A DNA stretch of 33,800 bases from NCBI GenBank assembly GCA_937889225.1, contig CALAST010000044.1, positions 1-33,800 of the forward strand, in the 5' to 3' direction. The position numbers and the translations under genes were made by a program. Below, one piece after another: positions 1 to 7,535 of the stretch. The first letter of the stretch is position 1, and every line of letters starts with the position of its first letter. The stretch comes from an uncultured Lachnobacterium sp. (GTDB lineage Bacteria > Bacillota > Clostridia > Lachnospirales > Lachnospiraceae). The notes under the pieces are model-generated. The model had not been told where the DNA came from and searched no databases. It worked only from the letters and a program-made list of their open reading frames with translations.

Positions 1-886
1 CTAATACCATCATTGGCAAATATAATCCATCATAGTTACCCATCATACATCCGTACAGCATACAAAGTACCGTCGTATTTGTAGCAATGGATAATGCCAG
101 TTTACATCCTGCACCGGCAATCATCAAACGCTGCATAGGTTGGTTGTTTTTGATAATTTGGATATATTCGGAAACTTTTATTTTTTCCTGTTTTTCTCCA
201 CCAATACCAAAGTATTTTGCATTATCTTTCTCCCAGATACCCACAATTGCAAGAATTGTAAGTATGATGGATACAATAATCCCAATTGGTGTTAAAAACT
301 CATAAAACTCTGCCTTGTCATAATCCGCCACATTAGAACGAACGATTGGTGCTAAGAACTGCATAAGTCCCATTCCTGCCATAGAGCCTACGGTATTAAA
401 AATTGTAAACAATGGTCTTTGAGACGGGTCATTGGTAAGTACTGTCTGTCCGGAACGTGTTACGGAAGTCTGGAACGTATAACCAATTACCCATACTGCA
501 TACAATCCAACAAATGCTACATAACGGAGCCATTCCATATCTGCCGGAATTTTCGGTGTAATCATATACAAGATAATTACCGAAGCCGCCATAATCAAGT
601 TACCAATTACCATAAATGGACGAAATTTTCCGAACTTTCCATTCGTGCGGTCCATAAGTGCACCAATAATCGGGTCTGTAACAGCATCAAATACACGCAT
701 ACCGGTAACCATAACAGACGCAAAAATTGCCGCAATTTCTAATACGTTGTTACCGAACGTTGCAATATAAGATAAAACTAATACATAATAAACATTGGTT
801 GCACCATTATTTAATGGGAACAACACTAACTGATACGTCTTGGCACGGTTCAAACCAGACCGGTTATTTGTTGCTTCATTTGCCAT
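1..886 (-). CDS. GPH-family (MFS) sugar:cation symporter, partial at 3' end
   Basis: Membrane symporter predicted to import a glycoside, pentoside or oligosaccharide with a cation. Reading the minus strand from the ATG at 886 gives about 295 residues with no stop before the window edge, so the C-terminal part is missing. Visible: a hydrophilic N-terminus (MANEATNNRSG), a first membrane segment, and the loop DAVTDPIIGALMDRTNGKFG around residues 65-85, which is the typical D-x-x-x-DP-x-x-G signature of GPH transporters, followed by KFRPFMVIGN. More hydrophobic helices follow, and a charged central loop (EKQEKIKV) separates the two halves. The start has a ribosome-binding site (AAAGGAAA, 5 bases before ATG). 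It is the third gene after the GH3 and GH2 genes, so it probably imports the sugar that GH3 releases or the substrate of GH2. Family is clear; substrate is not. Confidence 0.88.
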   Translation of the reverse strand, partial: MANEATNNRSGLNRAKTYQLVLFPLNNGATNVYYVLVLSYIATFGNNVLEIAAIFASVMVTGMRVFDAVTDPIIGALMDRTNGKFGKFRPFMVIGNLIMAASVIILYMITPKIPADMEWLRYVAFVGLYAVWVIGYTFQTSVTRSGQTVLTNDPSQRPLFTIFNTVGSMAGMGLMQFLAPIVRSNVADYDKAEFYEFLTPIGIIVSIILTILAIVGIWEKDNAKYFGIGGEKQEKIKVSEYIQIIKNNQPMQRLMIAGAGCKLALSIATNTTVLCMLYGCMMGNYDGLYLPMMVL

Positions 887-939
887 TCGTATTTCCTTTC
901 TATACTTCTAATATTTCTCTTGTTTCAGTTACCAATATG

Positions 940-975
940 TAGTGAAATCCGTTGTTCTGCGTTCAATTTCACTTA
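940..975 (-). repeat. Imperfect hairpin upstream of the symporter gene
   Basis: GTGAAAT (942-948) pairs with ATTTCAC (966-972), and flanking bases extend the dyad. It lies about 55-90 bases upstream of the symporter ATG in the GH2-symporter gap. The outer part resembles the GTAG...CTAC layout of the hairpin at 3000-3035, but the sequence differs. No T-tract follows, so it is not an obvious terminator. Function unknown. Confidence 0.45.
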
Positions 976-990
976 CACTCCGGCAATCTC

Positions 991-2916
991 CTACATCCAG
1001 TTCTTCGTATCTTTTTTCTTTACACGATATTCCGGATGTGGTTTGTTTGTTTTGTAAATAATCGCTGTATCTGTTAATTTTCCACTCTTAACACCGATTT
1101 TATTTTTACCATCTGTAAGCGTAATCTCAAACTTAAATACATTTTCCCCTGTTTTCGTTTCCAAACGTTTTCCATTGTGATAAATAGACACTTCTTTTTG
1201 GTTCGAATAAACAGTAATTACCTGTTTTGCTGACTTACGATATTTGAAACGTTTTCCTGCCATATATACAAATGCATCTTCCTTATTCCAGTAAGCCTTA
1301 TACAGATAAAAGCTGTCTTTTTTAATCGTACGGTCAAACGTAATCAAACCTTTATGATTCATGCCCGGTTCACCGCCCTGATTTCTTTCATCTGCCGCAA
1401 AGTCAAACATATTCCAGACATAAGTTCCGCACATATATGGATGACGTTTGAAACATTCCAGCATATATTCATGATATTTATTCATGTATTCTTCGGTATT
1501 ATCGCCACGTTTTGGCTTTTCACTATGCAAATTTGGCATACCCTCTGCACCATATTCGGAATAGCTTAAACAACGCTTCGGATATAAAAGATGATAGAAC
1601 CAAATCCATGCATCATTTAACCAAAGAAATGGCACATACCAACCCAAATACAGATTCCATCCAACAATATCGGAAATTCTGCTTACTCTATGGAATGGGC
1701 TGCATACTGCATAACATGCCAATGTCGTTACACGAGTCGGGTCCATTTCTTTTACAAATTTCTGCAATTTTCTGTGATTATCAAGCATATCTTTTTTATA
1801 CTTAGGAGAAATTGTAATTTCATTTGAAAGCCCCCACATTACAACACATGGATGATTGTAATTTTGGGCAATTAACTCATGCATCTGTGAGAAAGTATTT
1901 GGACGTCCCTGCGGCATATGCTCAGAAATGTAAGGAATTTCCGTCCACACAATCATACCTTCTTTATCACACAAATTGTAAAAATACTGATTGTGTTGAT
2001 AATGCGGAAGACGAATTGCAGTTGCACCTACTTCTTTAATGAGTTCCATATCTTCTTTCATCATTTCATAAGTAATCGCATTACCGATTGCTTTTCTATC
2101 CTGATGACGGGATATTCCATTTAATGGATATTTTTTGCCATTTAAGAAAAATCCTTCTTTTGGGTCAAATCGGAATGAACGGAAACCGCAATTGCTTTCC
2201 ACTCTATCAAGTTCCTCTCCATCACGCATAAGCCTTGCAACCACTTGATAAAGATACGGGTCTTTGCGACCATTCCAAAGATGAACATTTGGAATGGAAA
2301 GTTTTACATCCGTTCCATTTCCGGCTACAACGGTATTTCCTTCTGCATCCAACACTTCGACTTCCACAAGTGCATCTTCTTTTGTCTTAATAAACGTTTC
2401 TACCTGCAAATTGCCAATGGTATCGTTTACTAAGGGTGTAATCTTGATACCATTGCTTCCAAAATAATCCACATCAAAATGTTCTTTTGGAATGATAAGA
2501 AATTCCACATCACGATAAATACCACCATAAAATGTAAAATCAGCTCTCTGCGGATAAACTCGCGTATTTTTGCTGTTATCTACTTTTACAAGTAATGTAT
2601 TTGTTTCTTTTAATTCTTTTGTTATATCCATGCGGAATGTAGAATAACCGCCATCATGCGTAATTACTTCTTTTCCATTCAAAAGAACTTCTGCACTTGC
2701 ATTCACACCATGAAACTGTAAGTATACCAATTCAGAATCTTTATCAAATTCCGGTGCTTCTACTTCTCTTTCATAAATACAAGTGCCACGTTTATAATCT
2801 CCACCGCCATCCTGTCCATCAATGGCATTCCATGTATGAGGTAAATCCAATTTTGTCTGTTTGCCTTCCATATCCGTAAACAGCCAATCATTCATAAGTT
2901 TTACTGTTCTTCTCAT
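991..2916 (-). CDS. Glycoside hydrolase family 2 (beta-galactosidase/beta-glucuronidase type)
   Basis: Retaining beta-glycosidase of 641 aa, predicted cytoplasmic (no signal peptide). N-terminal jelly-roll sugar-binding domain about 1-145, including LPHTWNAIDGQDGGGDY and FYGGIYRDV; immunoglobulin-like domain about 150-250; TIM barrel from about 255. GISRHQDR (267-274) matches the conserved GH2 G-x-N/S-RH motif. The acid/base is E366 in WGLSNE and the nucleophile is E454 in SYSEYGAEG. The C-terminal 90 residues form a small beta domain ending in a basic tail. The reading frame opens at 3015, but the first 33 codons contain a palindromic element and look unlike GH2; the ATG at 2916 has AGAAGGG eight bases upstream. 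Second gene after GH3 and before the GPH symporter, so it probably cleaves the imported product. Substrate (galactoside, glucuronide or other) cannot be told. Confidence 0.9.
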   Translation of the reverse strand: MRRTVKLMNDWLFTDMEGKQTKLDLPHTWNAIDGQDGGGDYKRGTCIYEREVEAPEFDKDSELVYLQFHGVNASAEVLLNGKEVITHDGGYSTFRMDITKELKETNTLLVKVDNSKNTRVYPQRADFTFYGGIYRDVEFLIIPKEHFDVDYFGSNGIKITPLVNDTIGNLQVETFIKTKEDALVEVEVLDAEGNTVVAGNGTDVKLSIPNVHLWNGRKDPYLYQVVARLMRDGEELDRVESNCGFRSFRFDPKEGFFLNGKKYPLNGISRHQDRKAIGNAITYEMMKEDMELIKEVGATAIRLPHYQHNQYFYNLCDKEGMIVWTEIPYISEHMPQGRPNTFSQMHELIAQNYNHPCVVMWGLSNEITISPKYKKDMLDNHRKLQKFVKEMDPTRVTTLACYAVCSPFHRVSRISDIVGWNLYLGWYVPFLWLNDAWIWFYHLLYPKRCLSYSEYGAEGMPNLHSEKPKRGDNTEEYMNKYHEYMLECFKRHPYMCGTYVWNMFDFAADERNQGGEPGMNHKGLITFDRTIKKDSFYLYKAYWNKEDAFVYMAGKRFKYRKSAKQVITVYSNQKEVSIYHNGKRLETKTGENVFKFEITLTDGKNKIGVKSGKLTDTAIIYKTNKPHPEYRVKKKDTKNWM

Positions 2917-2999
2917 TCTTTTTTCCCTTCTTTTTTCATTCAAAGCGAACGTTTCATATCCACTTTCATTCTCATAAATACAGACTGTTAGTAACTTGT

Positions 3000-3035
3000 G
3001 TAGGAAAGCAGACACTTGAAATCTGCTTTCGCTAC
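3000..3035 (-). repeat. Palindromic element, copy 1
   Basis: Near-perfect hairpin with arms GTAGGAAAGCAGA and TCTGCTTTCGCTAC, one bulged base and a 9-base loop (cacttgaaa). It lies 84 bases upstream of the chosen GH2 ATG, inside the spurious 5' extension of that reading frame. The core aligns with 6163-6203 and 15646-15694. All three have the same orientation and lie upstream of minus-strand genes. Confidence 0.65.
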
Positions 3036-3092
3036 TTTTTCTTCAACTTTTTATTGTTCCCTTAACATCCACTCTCATACATTTTTTATATT

Positions 3093-6089
3093 CTATCCCA
3101 GCTTATCTAATGATTTAAACTCCTGATAATCTGCATAAACTTCTGTCTGCATAAATTTACGTCTGTTTACCATCCACATAATAAGACATGCAACAACTGC
3201 AATACTAAACACGATTGCACCCATTTTGCTTGCTTTTACCATTGCAATATCATTTACTTTAATTACGGTATCCGCTGTTACACCATTCATACCTGCGGAA
3301 TTTGCTACGGAATAAAGATTTTGGTGACATGCTTCTCGCATTGCAGTTACGATAACAGGGTCATTTTTATATTCCGGAAGCTGATTTGTTACAAGTGGAA
3401 GCATTGCATCGTATGTAGATACACCGCCTGCCATAATGCCATCTACACCATTGACATAGCTTGTCAATACGTTATCTGTAATAATAAGACCAATCTTGCC
3501 CCATTCACCACGTACAATATTTGTCATTAAATTATAGTTACCACCTGACCAGATAGTTCCCCAACGTGTATAAGCAACCATAAGACCTGCATCCGCTTCT
3601 TCAACAGGAGCTTGAAATGCTTTTAAGTAAATTTCACGGGCACTCTGTTCATTTAACCATACACCAAGACCAATTCTATCCTGTTCCGAATCATTTAATG
3701 CAAAGTGTTTGAGCACTACGAAAATGCCTTTATCTGTCATTGCCTGTACTTCCTTTGCACACATTTCTCCGGCAAGGAATGGGTCTTCGGAATAATATTC
3801 GAAGTTACGTCCACCATATGGTGTTCTGTGCATATTCGCACCCGGTCCATACAGACATGCAATATCTGCCTGAATACAGTTATTTGCAATCACTCTGCCG
3901 ATTTCATACATTAATTCTGTATTGAATGTTGCCGCCATTACGTCTTCTGATGTAAATGCAGTTGCTTCCAGTCCTGATTTACCTTCATTATCCCCCGCTT
4001 TAAATAAAGAAGCGGTAAGTCCCTGCGGTCCGTTTTCATCACGTGTTCCCGGAGCTTGTACGGATTCAATCGGCATTGTCCAATGGAAGGAATCACCGAT
4101 AAGGGAAACCATTTCATCAAATGTCATCTGGTCTAATAAGGTATCCCATTTTGGGTCATCATACGAAAGTCCCATCATATCCACAAGTTTTAATCCATTA
4201 TCCGCACCAAGTGTTGGCATTTCTACAGTTTCATAATTATCAGCATTATACTGCACATCCTGACACAAAGCAATTAAACTTTCTGTCAATGTCAATTTCA
4301 CAATTTCTGTTGGGAATGTTTCACTCCAGTCATTACGTGAAAGATATGTAATTTTTTCTCCGCCTAAATCATCTGTTAAATTGATATCGGAATCAGAAAG
4401 CTGGTTTGTAATTTCTGTTCCATTTGCAGATACAGAATAGTTCTCTGCATCAAATGTTTCGTTTGTCCATTTGTAAGTAAGTGCCGCATTTCCATCTGTA
4501 TCCATGCGACCTTCGGTTGTTGCCTTTGTATAGCCCTTTGCTGCAAGCACGTTATTTACGGCATTATGTGCATCGGTTGCAGCAGTTAAATAGTAATCAC
4601 CTGTATCTAAAATATAAGTCCCTTCTCCATATGCATCGTAAGATGTCAATTCACGCTTATCTACATATATAGTAAGTGTTTCCGATGCTCCCGGAGCTAA
4701 AATATCTGTTTTTCCAAATCCGCATAATTCCACAGATGCTTTTTCTACATTATTCTCTTTGTCATACTGTGTATATGGAGACTGTAAATAAATCTGTACG
4801 GTTTCTTTGCCAGAATATGTATCACCTGTATTTGTTACAGTTACGCTTACCTCAAATTGGTCTGTTTCGGCATTATAATTTACAGACATATTGCTGTATT
4901 CGAATGTGGTATAGCTTAAACCAAACCCAAATGGAAATGCAACATCATCACCATATGCATACGTTCCTGCATTGCCTGTTCCCATTACAAAATCTTCATA
5001 ACGTGTTTCATAATAACGATATCCCACATAAATGCCTTCCTGATAAATCATATACGTGCTTGCATTTGCCGGAATTACGCCTTCTTCATAACCGCCATAA
5101 GTAGTTGGAATGAAATTTTGCATTGCCGGTGAAGAATAATTATTATAGCAGTAAGTATCTACCAAACTTCCGGATGGATTTACATGACCTGCAAGGATTT
5201 CACCAACCGCATCAATACCGGTAATACCTACATCACCAATCCAAAGACACGCATCTACGCCATATTCATTCTCTTTTAAAAAGTCTACCTGTAATGGGTT
5301 TGCAGAATTAATTAAAACGATGACTTTTTTAATTGTTCCGGCATCTTTCATTGCCTTTACGTTTTCCATCATTTCTTTTTCATTTTCGTCTAACGCAAGA
5401 TAATTTAACGTATCAAATGTAAGGTCAGAACCTTCGCCACCAACACGCGAAAATGTTACAATTGCCGCATCTCCATAAGAAGTTACGGAGTTGATAACGT
5501 CTTCCGTATACACATTCCAAGGACATTCAGAGGTGCTGGCTGCTTCTGTGGTAACTACACCGCCAACTTCACGTAAATACTCTGCTGCATCTTCTAAATA
5601 GAAGTTCCAAAGAGTCTCATTTACTTCCATTCCCGAATTTTCCAGAGCATCTTTTAAAGTATTTGCAGTAGAAGCATCAATGTTTCCTGAACCTGTACCA
5701 CCATATACCAGATTTCCTGAAGAATTTGAGAATAAACTTACTTTTGAACCTGCAGCAAGTGGAAGTGCATTGTTTTCATTCATAAGAAGTGCTGCACCTT
5801 CTGCTTCTACTAATTCACAAAGTTCTTCCCCATAAGTAACCATTTCTTCTGCTGTCTTAAAGTCAGACGGATAATAGATTGCATTTGGGTCTTTTTCAAA
5901 GTTGTTAAATGTACCGCCGACAAAAATGGACAGCGTATTATCAAACATACTTGTTACTACCGTTGCTGCAATCATTGCAACTGCAAGAACGCCACTTAAA
6001 ATCGTCAACCCCTTCCACGGACGCGTGGCTTTTCTTCTAGCCTTGTTATAGGCTTTTTTGCGAGTTTTTAACTCTTGTTTCCTTTCCAT
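3093..6089 (-). CDS. Glycoside hydrolase family 3 beta-glucosidase-type enzyme, reversed domain order, membrane segments at both ends
   Basis: Predicted extracytoplasmic beta-glycosidase of 998 aa. A basic N-terminus (RKKAYNKARRKATRPWK) precedes a membrane helix at about 27-47. The usual C-terminal GH3 alpha/beta domain comes first (about 85-390), with the acid/base motif GGEGSD at 217-222 (E219). A fibronectin III-like domain follows (about 395-505, GKETVQIYLQ), then the usual N-terminal TIM barrel (about 640-935) with GPGANMHRTPYGGRNFEYYSEDP, KHF (794-796) and the nucleophile D872 in GLIITDN. A second membrane helix (about 955-974) is followed by NRRKF. Positive-inside reasoning puts the catalytic part outside the cell, tethered at both ends. 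Reversed domain order is known in some clostridial and ruminal GH3 enzymes. Start has GGGGAGG. First gene of the GH3-GH2-symporter set. The GH3 call is firm; specificity is not. Confidence 0.9.
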   Translation of the reverse strand: MERKQELKTRKKAYNKARRKATRPWKGLTILSGVLAVAMIAATVVTSMFDNTLSIFVGGTFNNFEKDPNAIYYPSDFKTAEEMVTYGEELCELVEAEGAALLMNENNALPLAAGSKVSLFSNSSGNLVYGGTGSGNIDASTANTLKDALENSGMEVNETLWNFYLEDAAEYLREVGGVVTTEAASTSECPWNVYTEDVINSVTSYGDAAIVTFSRVGGEGSDLTFDTLNYLALDENEKEMMENVKAMKDAGTIKKVIVLINSANPLQVDFLKENEYGVDACLWIGDVGITGIDAVGEILAGHVNPSGSLVDTYCYNNYSSPAMQNFIPTTYGGYEEGVIPANASTYMIYQEGIYVGYRYYETRYEDFVMGTGNAGTYAYGDDVAFPFGFGLSYTTFEYSNMSVNYNAETDQFEVSVTVTNTGDTYSGKETVQIYLQSPYTQYDKENNVEKASVELCGFGKTDILAPGASETLTIYVDKRELTSYDAYGEGTYILDTGDYYLTAATDAHNAVNNVLAAKGYTKATTEGRMDTDGNAALTYKWTNETFDAENYSVSANGTEITNQLSDSDINLTDDLGGEKITYLSRNDWSETFPTEIVKLTLTESLIALCQDVQYNADNYETVEMPTLGADNGLKLVDMMGLSYDDPKWDTLLDQMTFDEMVSLIGDSFHWTMPIESVQAPGTRDENGPQGLTASLFKAGDNEGKSGLEATAFTSEDVMAATFNTELMYEIGRVIANNCIQADIACLYGPGANMHRTPYGGRNFEYYSEDPFLAGEMCAKEVQAMTDKGIFVVLKHFALNDSEQDRIGLGVWLNEQSAREIYLKAFQAPVEEADAGLMVAYTRWGTIWSGGNYNLMTNIVRGEWGKIGLIITDNVLTSYVNGVDGIMAGGVSTYDAMLPLVTNQLPEYKNDPVIVTAMREACHQNLYSVANSAGMNGVTADTVIKVNDIAMVKASKMGAIVFSIAVVACLIMWMVNRRKFMQTEVYADYQEFKSLDKLG

Positions 6090-6162
6090 ATTTATTTCCT
6101 CCCCTTTTCACTATTCCTATTCATATCTACCATACGGATGTATCTTGTACCCAATTTCACAC

Positions 6163-6203
6163 AAATCGGACATTCTGAATCTGCTTTCGTTACTTCGTAA
6201 AGC
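6163..6203 (-). repeat. Palindromic element, copy 2 (degenerate)
   Basis: Matches copy 1 over CGGACATTCTGAATCTGCTT and the following TCGTTAC, and copy 3 over TTCGTAAAGC. Its hairpin is weaker (CGGA with TCTG, one wobble pair). It lies about 75 bases upstream of the GH3 ATG. Confidence 0.5.
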
Positions 6204-6264
6204 GTTCAAATACATCTATTTTTATATGAACAGTAATCCTTATTAGTTCTTTTATCATACTAAA

Positions 6265-6310
6265 AAAAAGAAGACCACTCAAGCATTTCTGCAAAAATTG
6301 TCTTCTTTTT
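6265..6310. terminator. Possible bidirectional hairpin terminator
   Basis: AAAAAGAAGAC (6265-6275) pairs exactly with GTCTTCTTTTT (6300-6310) around a 24-base loop; A and T runs flank it on both strands. It lies between the asnA 3' end and the GH3 promoter region and may be a second, weaker stop for asnA. The loop is long, so confidence is modest. Confidence 0.4.
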
Positions 6311-6328
6311 GTATAAAAAAATGACAAA

Positions 6329-6356
6329 AAGCTCCCAAGAAAACCCTTGGAAGCTT
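6329..6356 (-). terminator. Rho-independent terminator of asnA
   Basis: AAGCTCCCAAG (6329-6339) pairs with CTTGGAAGCTT (6346-6356): an 11-base stem with one wobble and a 6-base loop. On the minus strand it is followed by T-runs (6314-6330). It lies about 45 bases after the asnA stop. Confidence 0.85.
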
Positions 6357-6401
6357 TCAATCATATAAAATATTTTTTATGCAAATCTTGGATTTACTTA
6401 T

Positions 6402-7412
6402 TTACAGCAAACGAATCCCATTCATCTCACAAGCTTCCACAACATCTTCCGGCCAAAGTGAACTCTGCACTTCTCCAATATGTGCTTTTCTAAGGAAAAA
6501 CATACAGATACGTGACTGTCCGATACCGCCACCAATCGTATATGGAAGTTCATCTTTTAATACAGCCTTTTGGAATGGAAGTTCCGCACGTTCCATGCAT
6601 CCTGCTTTTTCCAACTGCTCATAAAGAGATTTTCTATCCACGCGAATACCCATGGAAGATAATTCCAATGCAATGTCAAGCACAGGATAGTAGACTAAAA
6701 TATCTGCATTCAATGCCCAATCATCATAATCCGGTGCTCTGCCATCATGCGGTTCGCCCGATGCTAATTTATCTCCAATCTGCATCACGCAAACTGCAAT
6801 TTTTTCCTTTGTAATAAGATATTCTCTTTCTTTTGCAGTTTTTCCCGGATACATATCCTCTAATTCCTGTGTTGTAATAAAGAAAATATCCTTTGGAAGC
6901 GACAAATCGATATAATCATACATAATCGCCATGTACTGCTCTGTTTTACGTACACATTTATAAACGGTACGAACCGTATCTTTTAAGTAATCCAATGTAC
7001 GTTCTTCTTTGCTGATGACTTTTTCCCAGTCCCATTGGTCTACAAAAATAGAATGAATATTATCGGTATCTTCGTCTCTGCGAATTGCATTCATATCCGT
7101 ATAAATGCCTTCGCCATGCGAAAATCCATATTTTTTAAGTGCATAACGTTTCCACTTTGCAAGGGAATGTACAACTTCCGCACATTTATCATCCTGCTCT
7201 TTGATTCCAAAGGAAACCGGTCTTTCATACCCGTTTAAGTTATCATTTAAACCGGTATCCGGGTCTACAAATAATGGTGCGGACACACGTGCTAAATGCA
7301 GCCTCTGTGCAAGCAATCCTTGAAAAAAGTCTTTTACTGTTTTTATTGCAATCTGCGTATCGTGAAGATTTAACGCAGATTCGTAATCTTTTGGTATTGT
7401 GAGTCTTTCCAT
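6402..7412 (-). CDS. asnA: Aspartate-ammonia ligase (AsnA-type asparagine synthetase)
   Basis: Makes asparagine from aspartate, ammonia and ATP in the cytoplasm. The 336-aa product is close to the usual length (about 330) and carries the family blocks in order: EVVHSLAKWKR, HGEGIYTDMNAIRRDED, HSIFVDQWDWE, RAPDYDDW, ELSSMGIRVD and TIGGGIGQSR near the C-terminus. It has the class II tRNA synthetase-like catalytic fold. A longer frame opens at 7430, but the ATG at 7412 has GAGGAG about ten bases upstream and begins MERLTIPKDYES, as expected. It is downstream of nadE on the same strand with a hairpin between them, and is followed by a strong terminator. No T-box leader was seen, although asparagine genes in Firmicutes often have one. 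Confidence 0.96.
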   Translation of the reverse strand: MERLTIPKDYESALNLHDTQIAIKTVKDFFQGLLAQRLHLARVSAPLFVDPDTGLNDNLNGYERPVSFGIKEQDDKCAEVVHSLAKWKRYALKKYGFSHGEGIYTDMNAIRRDEDTDNIHSIFVDQWDWEKVISKEERTLDYLKDTVRTVYKCVRKTEQYMAIMYDYIDLSLPKDIFFITTQELEDMYPGKTAKEREYLITKEKIAVCVMQIGDKLASGEPHDGRAPDYDDWALNADILVYYPVLDIALELSSMGIRVDRKSLYEQLEKAGCMERAELPFQKAVLKDELPYTIGGGIGQSRICMFFLRKAHIGEVQSSLWPEDVVEACEMNGIRLL

Positions 7413-7483
7413 AATCCAAACTCTCCTCATTTTCTTAAATCTAAAAATAAAAGATAAAAACTTCTAAAATATAAGTCAAAAAT

Positions 7484-7517
7484 GGGCATAAATAGCTTAT
7501 ATCTTCTGTCTATGCCC
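7484..7517 (-). terminator. Hairpin between nadE and asnA, possible terminator
   Basis: GGGCATA (7484-7490) pairs with TATGCCC (7511-7517); inner bases can also pair. On the minus strand it is followed by ATTTTTGAC, a short T-run. It may terminate or attenuate nadE transcription before asnA. Confidence 0.5.
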
Positions 7518-7535
7518 AAATTTATAGTAATCAGA

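Noticed and set aside
419..742. Plus-strand frames opposite the symporter, GH2 and GH3 genes
   Set aside because: They are antisense to well-supported genes, have His/Tyr/Cys-rich low-information composition, and lack ribosome-binding sites.
2917..3015. N-terminal 33-codon extension of the GH2 gene
   Set aside because: It covers the palindromic element, does not look like a GH2 N-terminus, and the ATG at 2916 has its own ribosome-binding site.
7413..7535. T-box or other tRNA-sensing leader for asnA
   Set aside because: The gap is only 123 bases and no T-box sequence (TGGNACCGCG-like) or specifier stem is visible.
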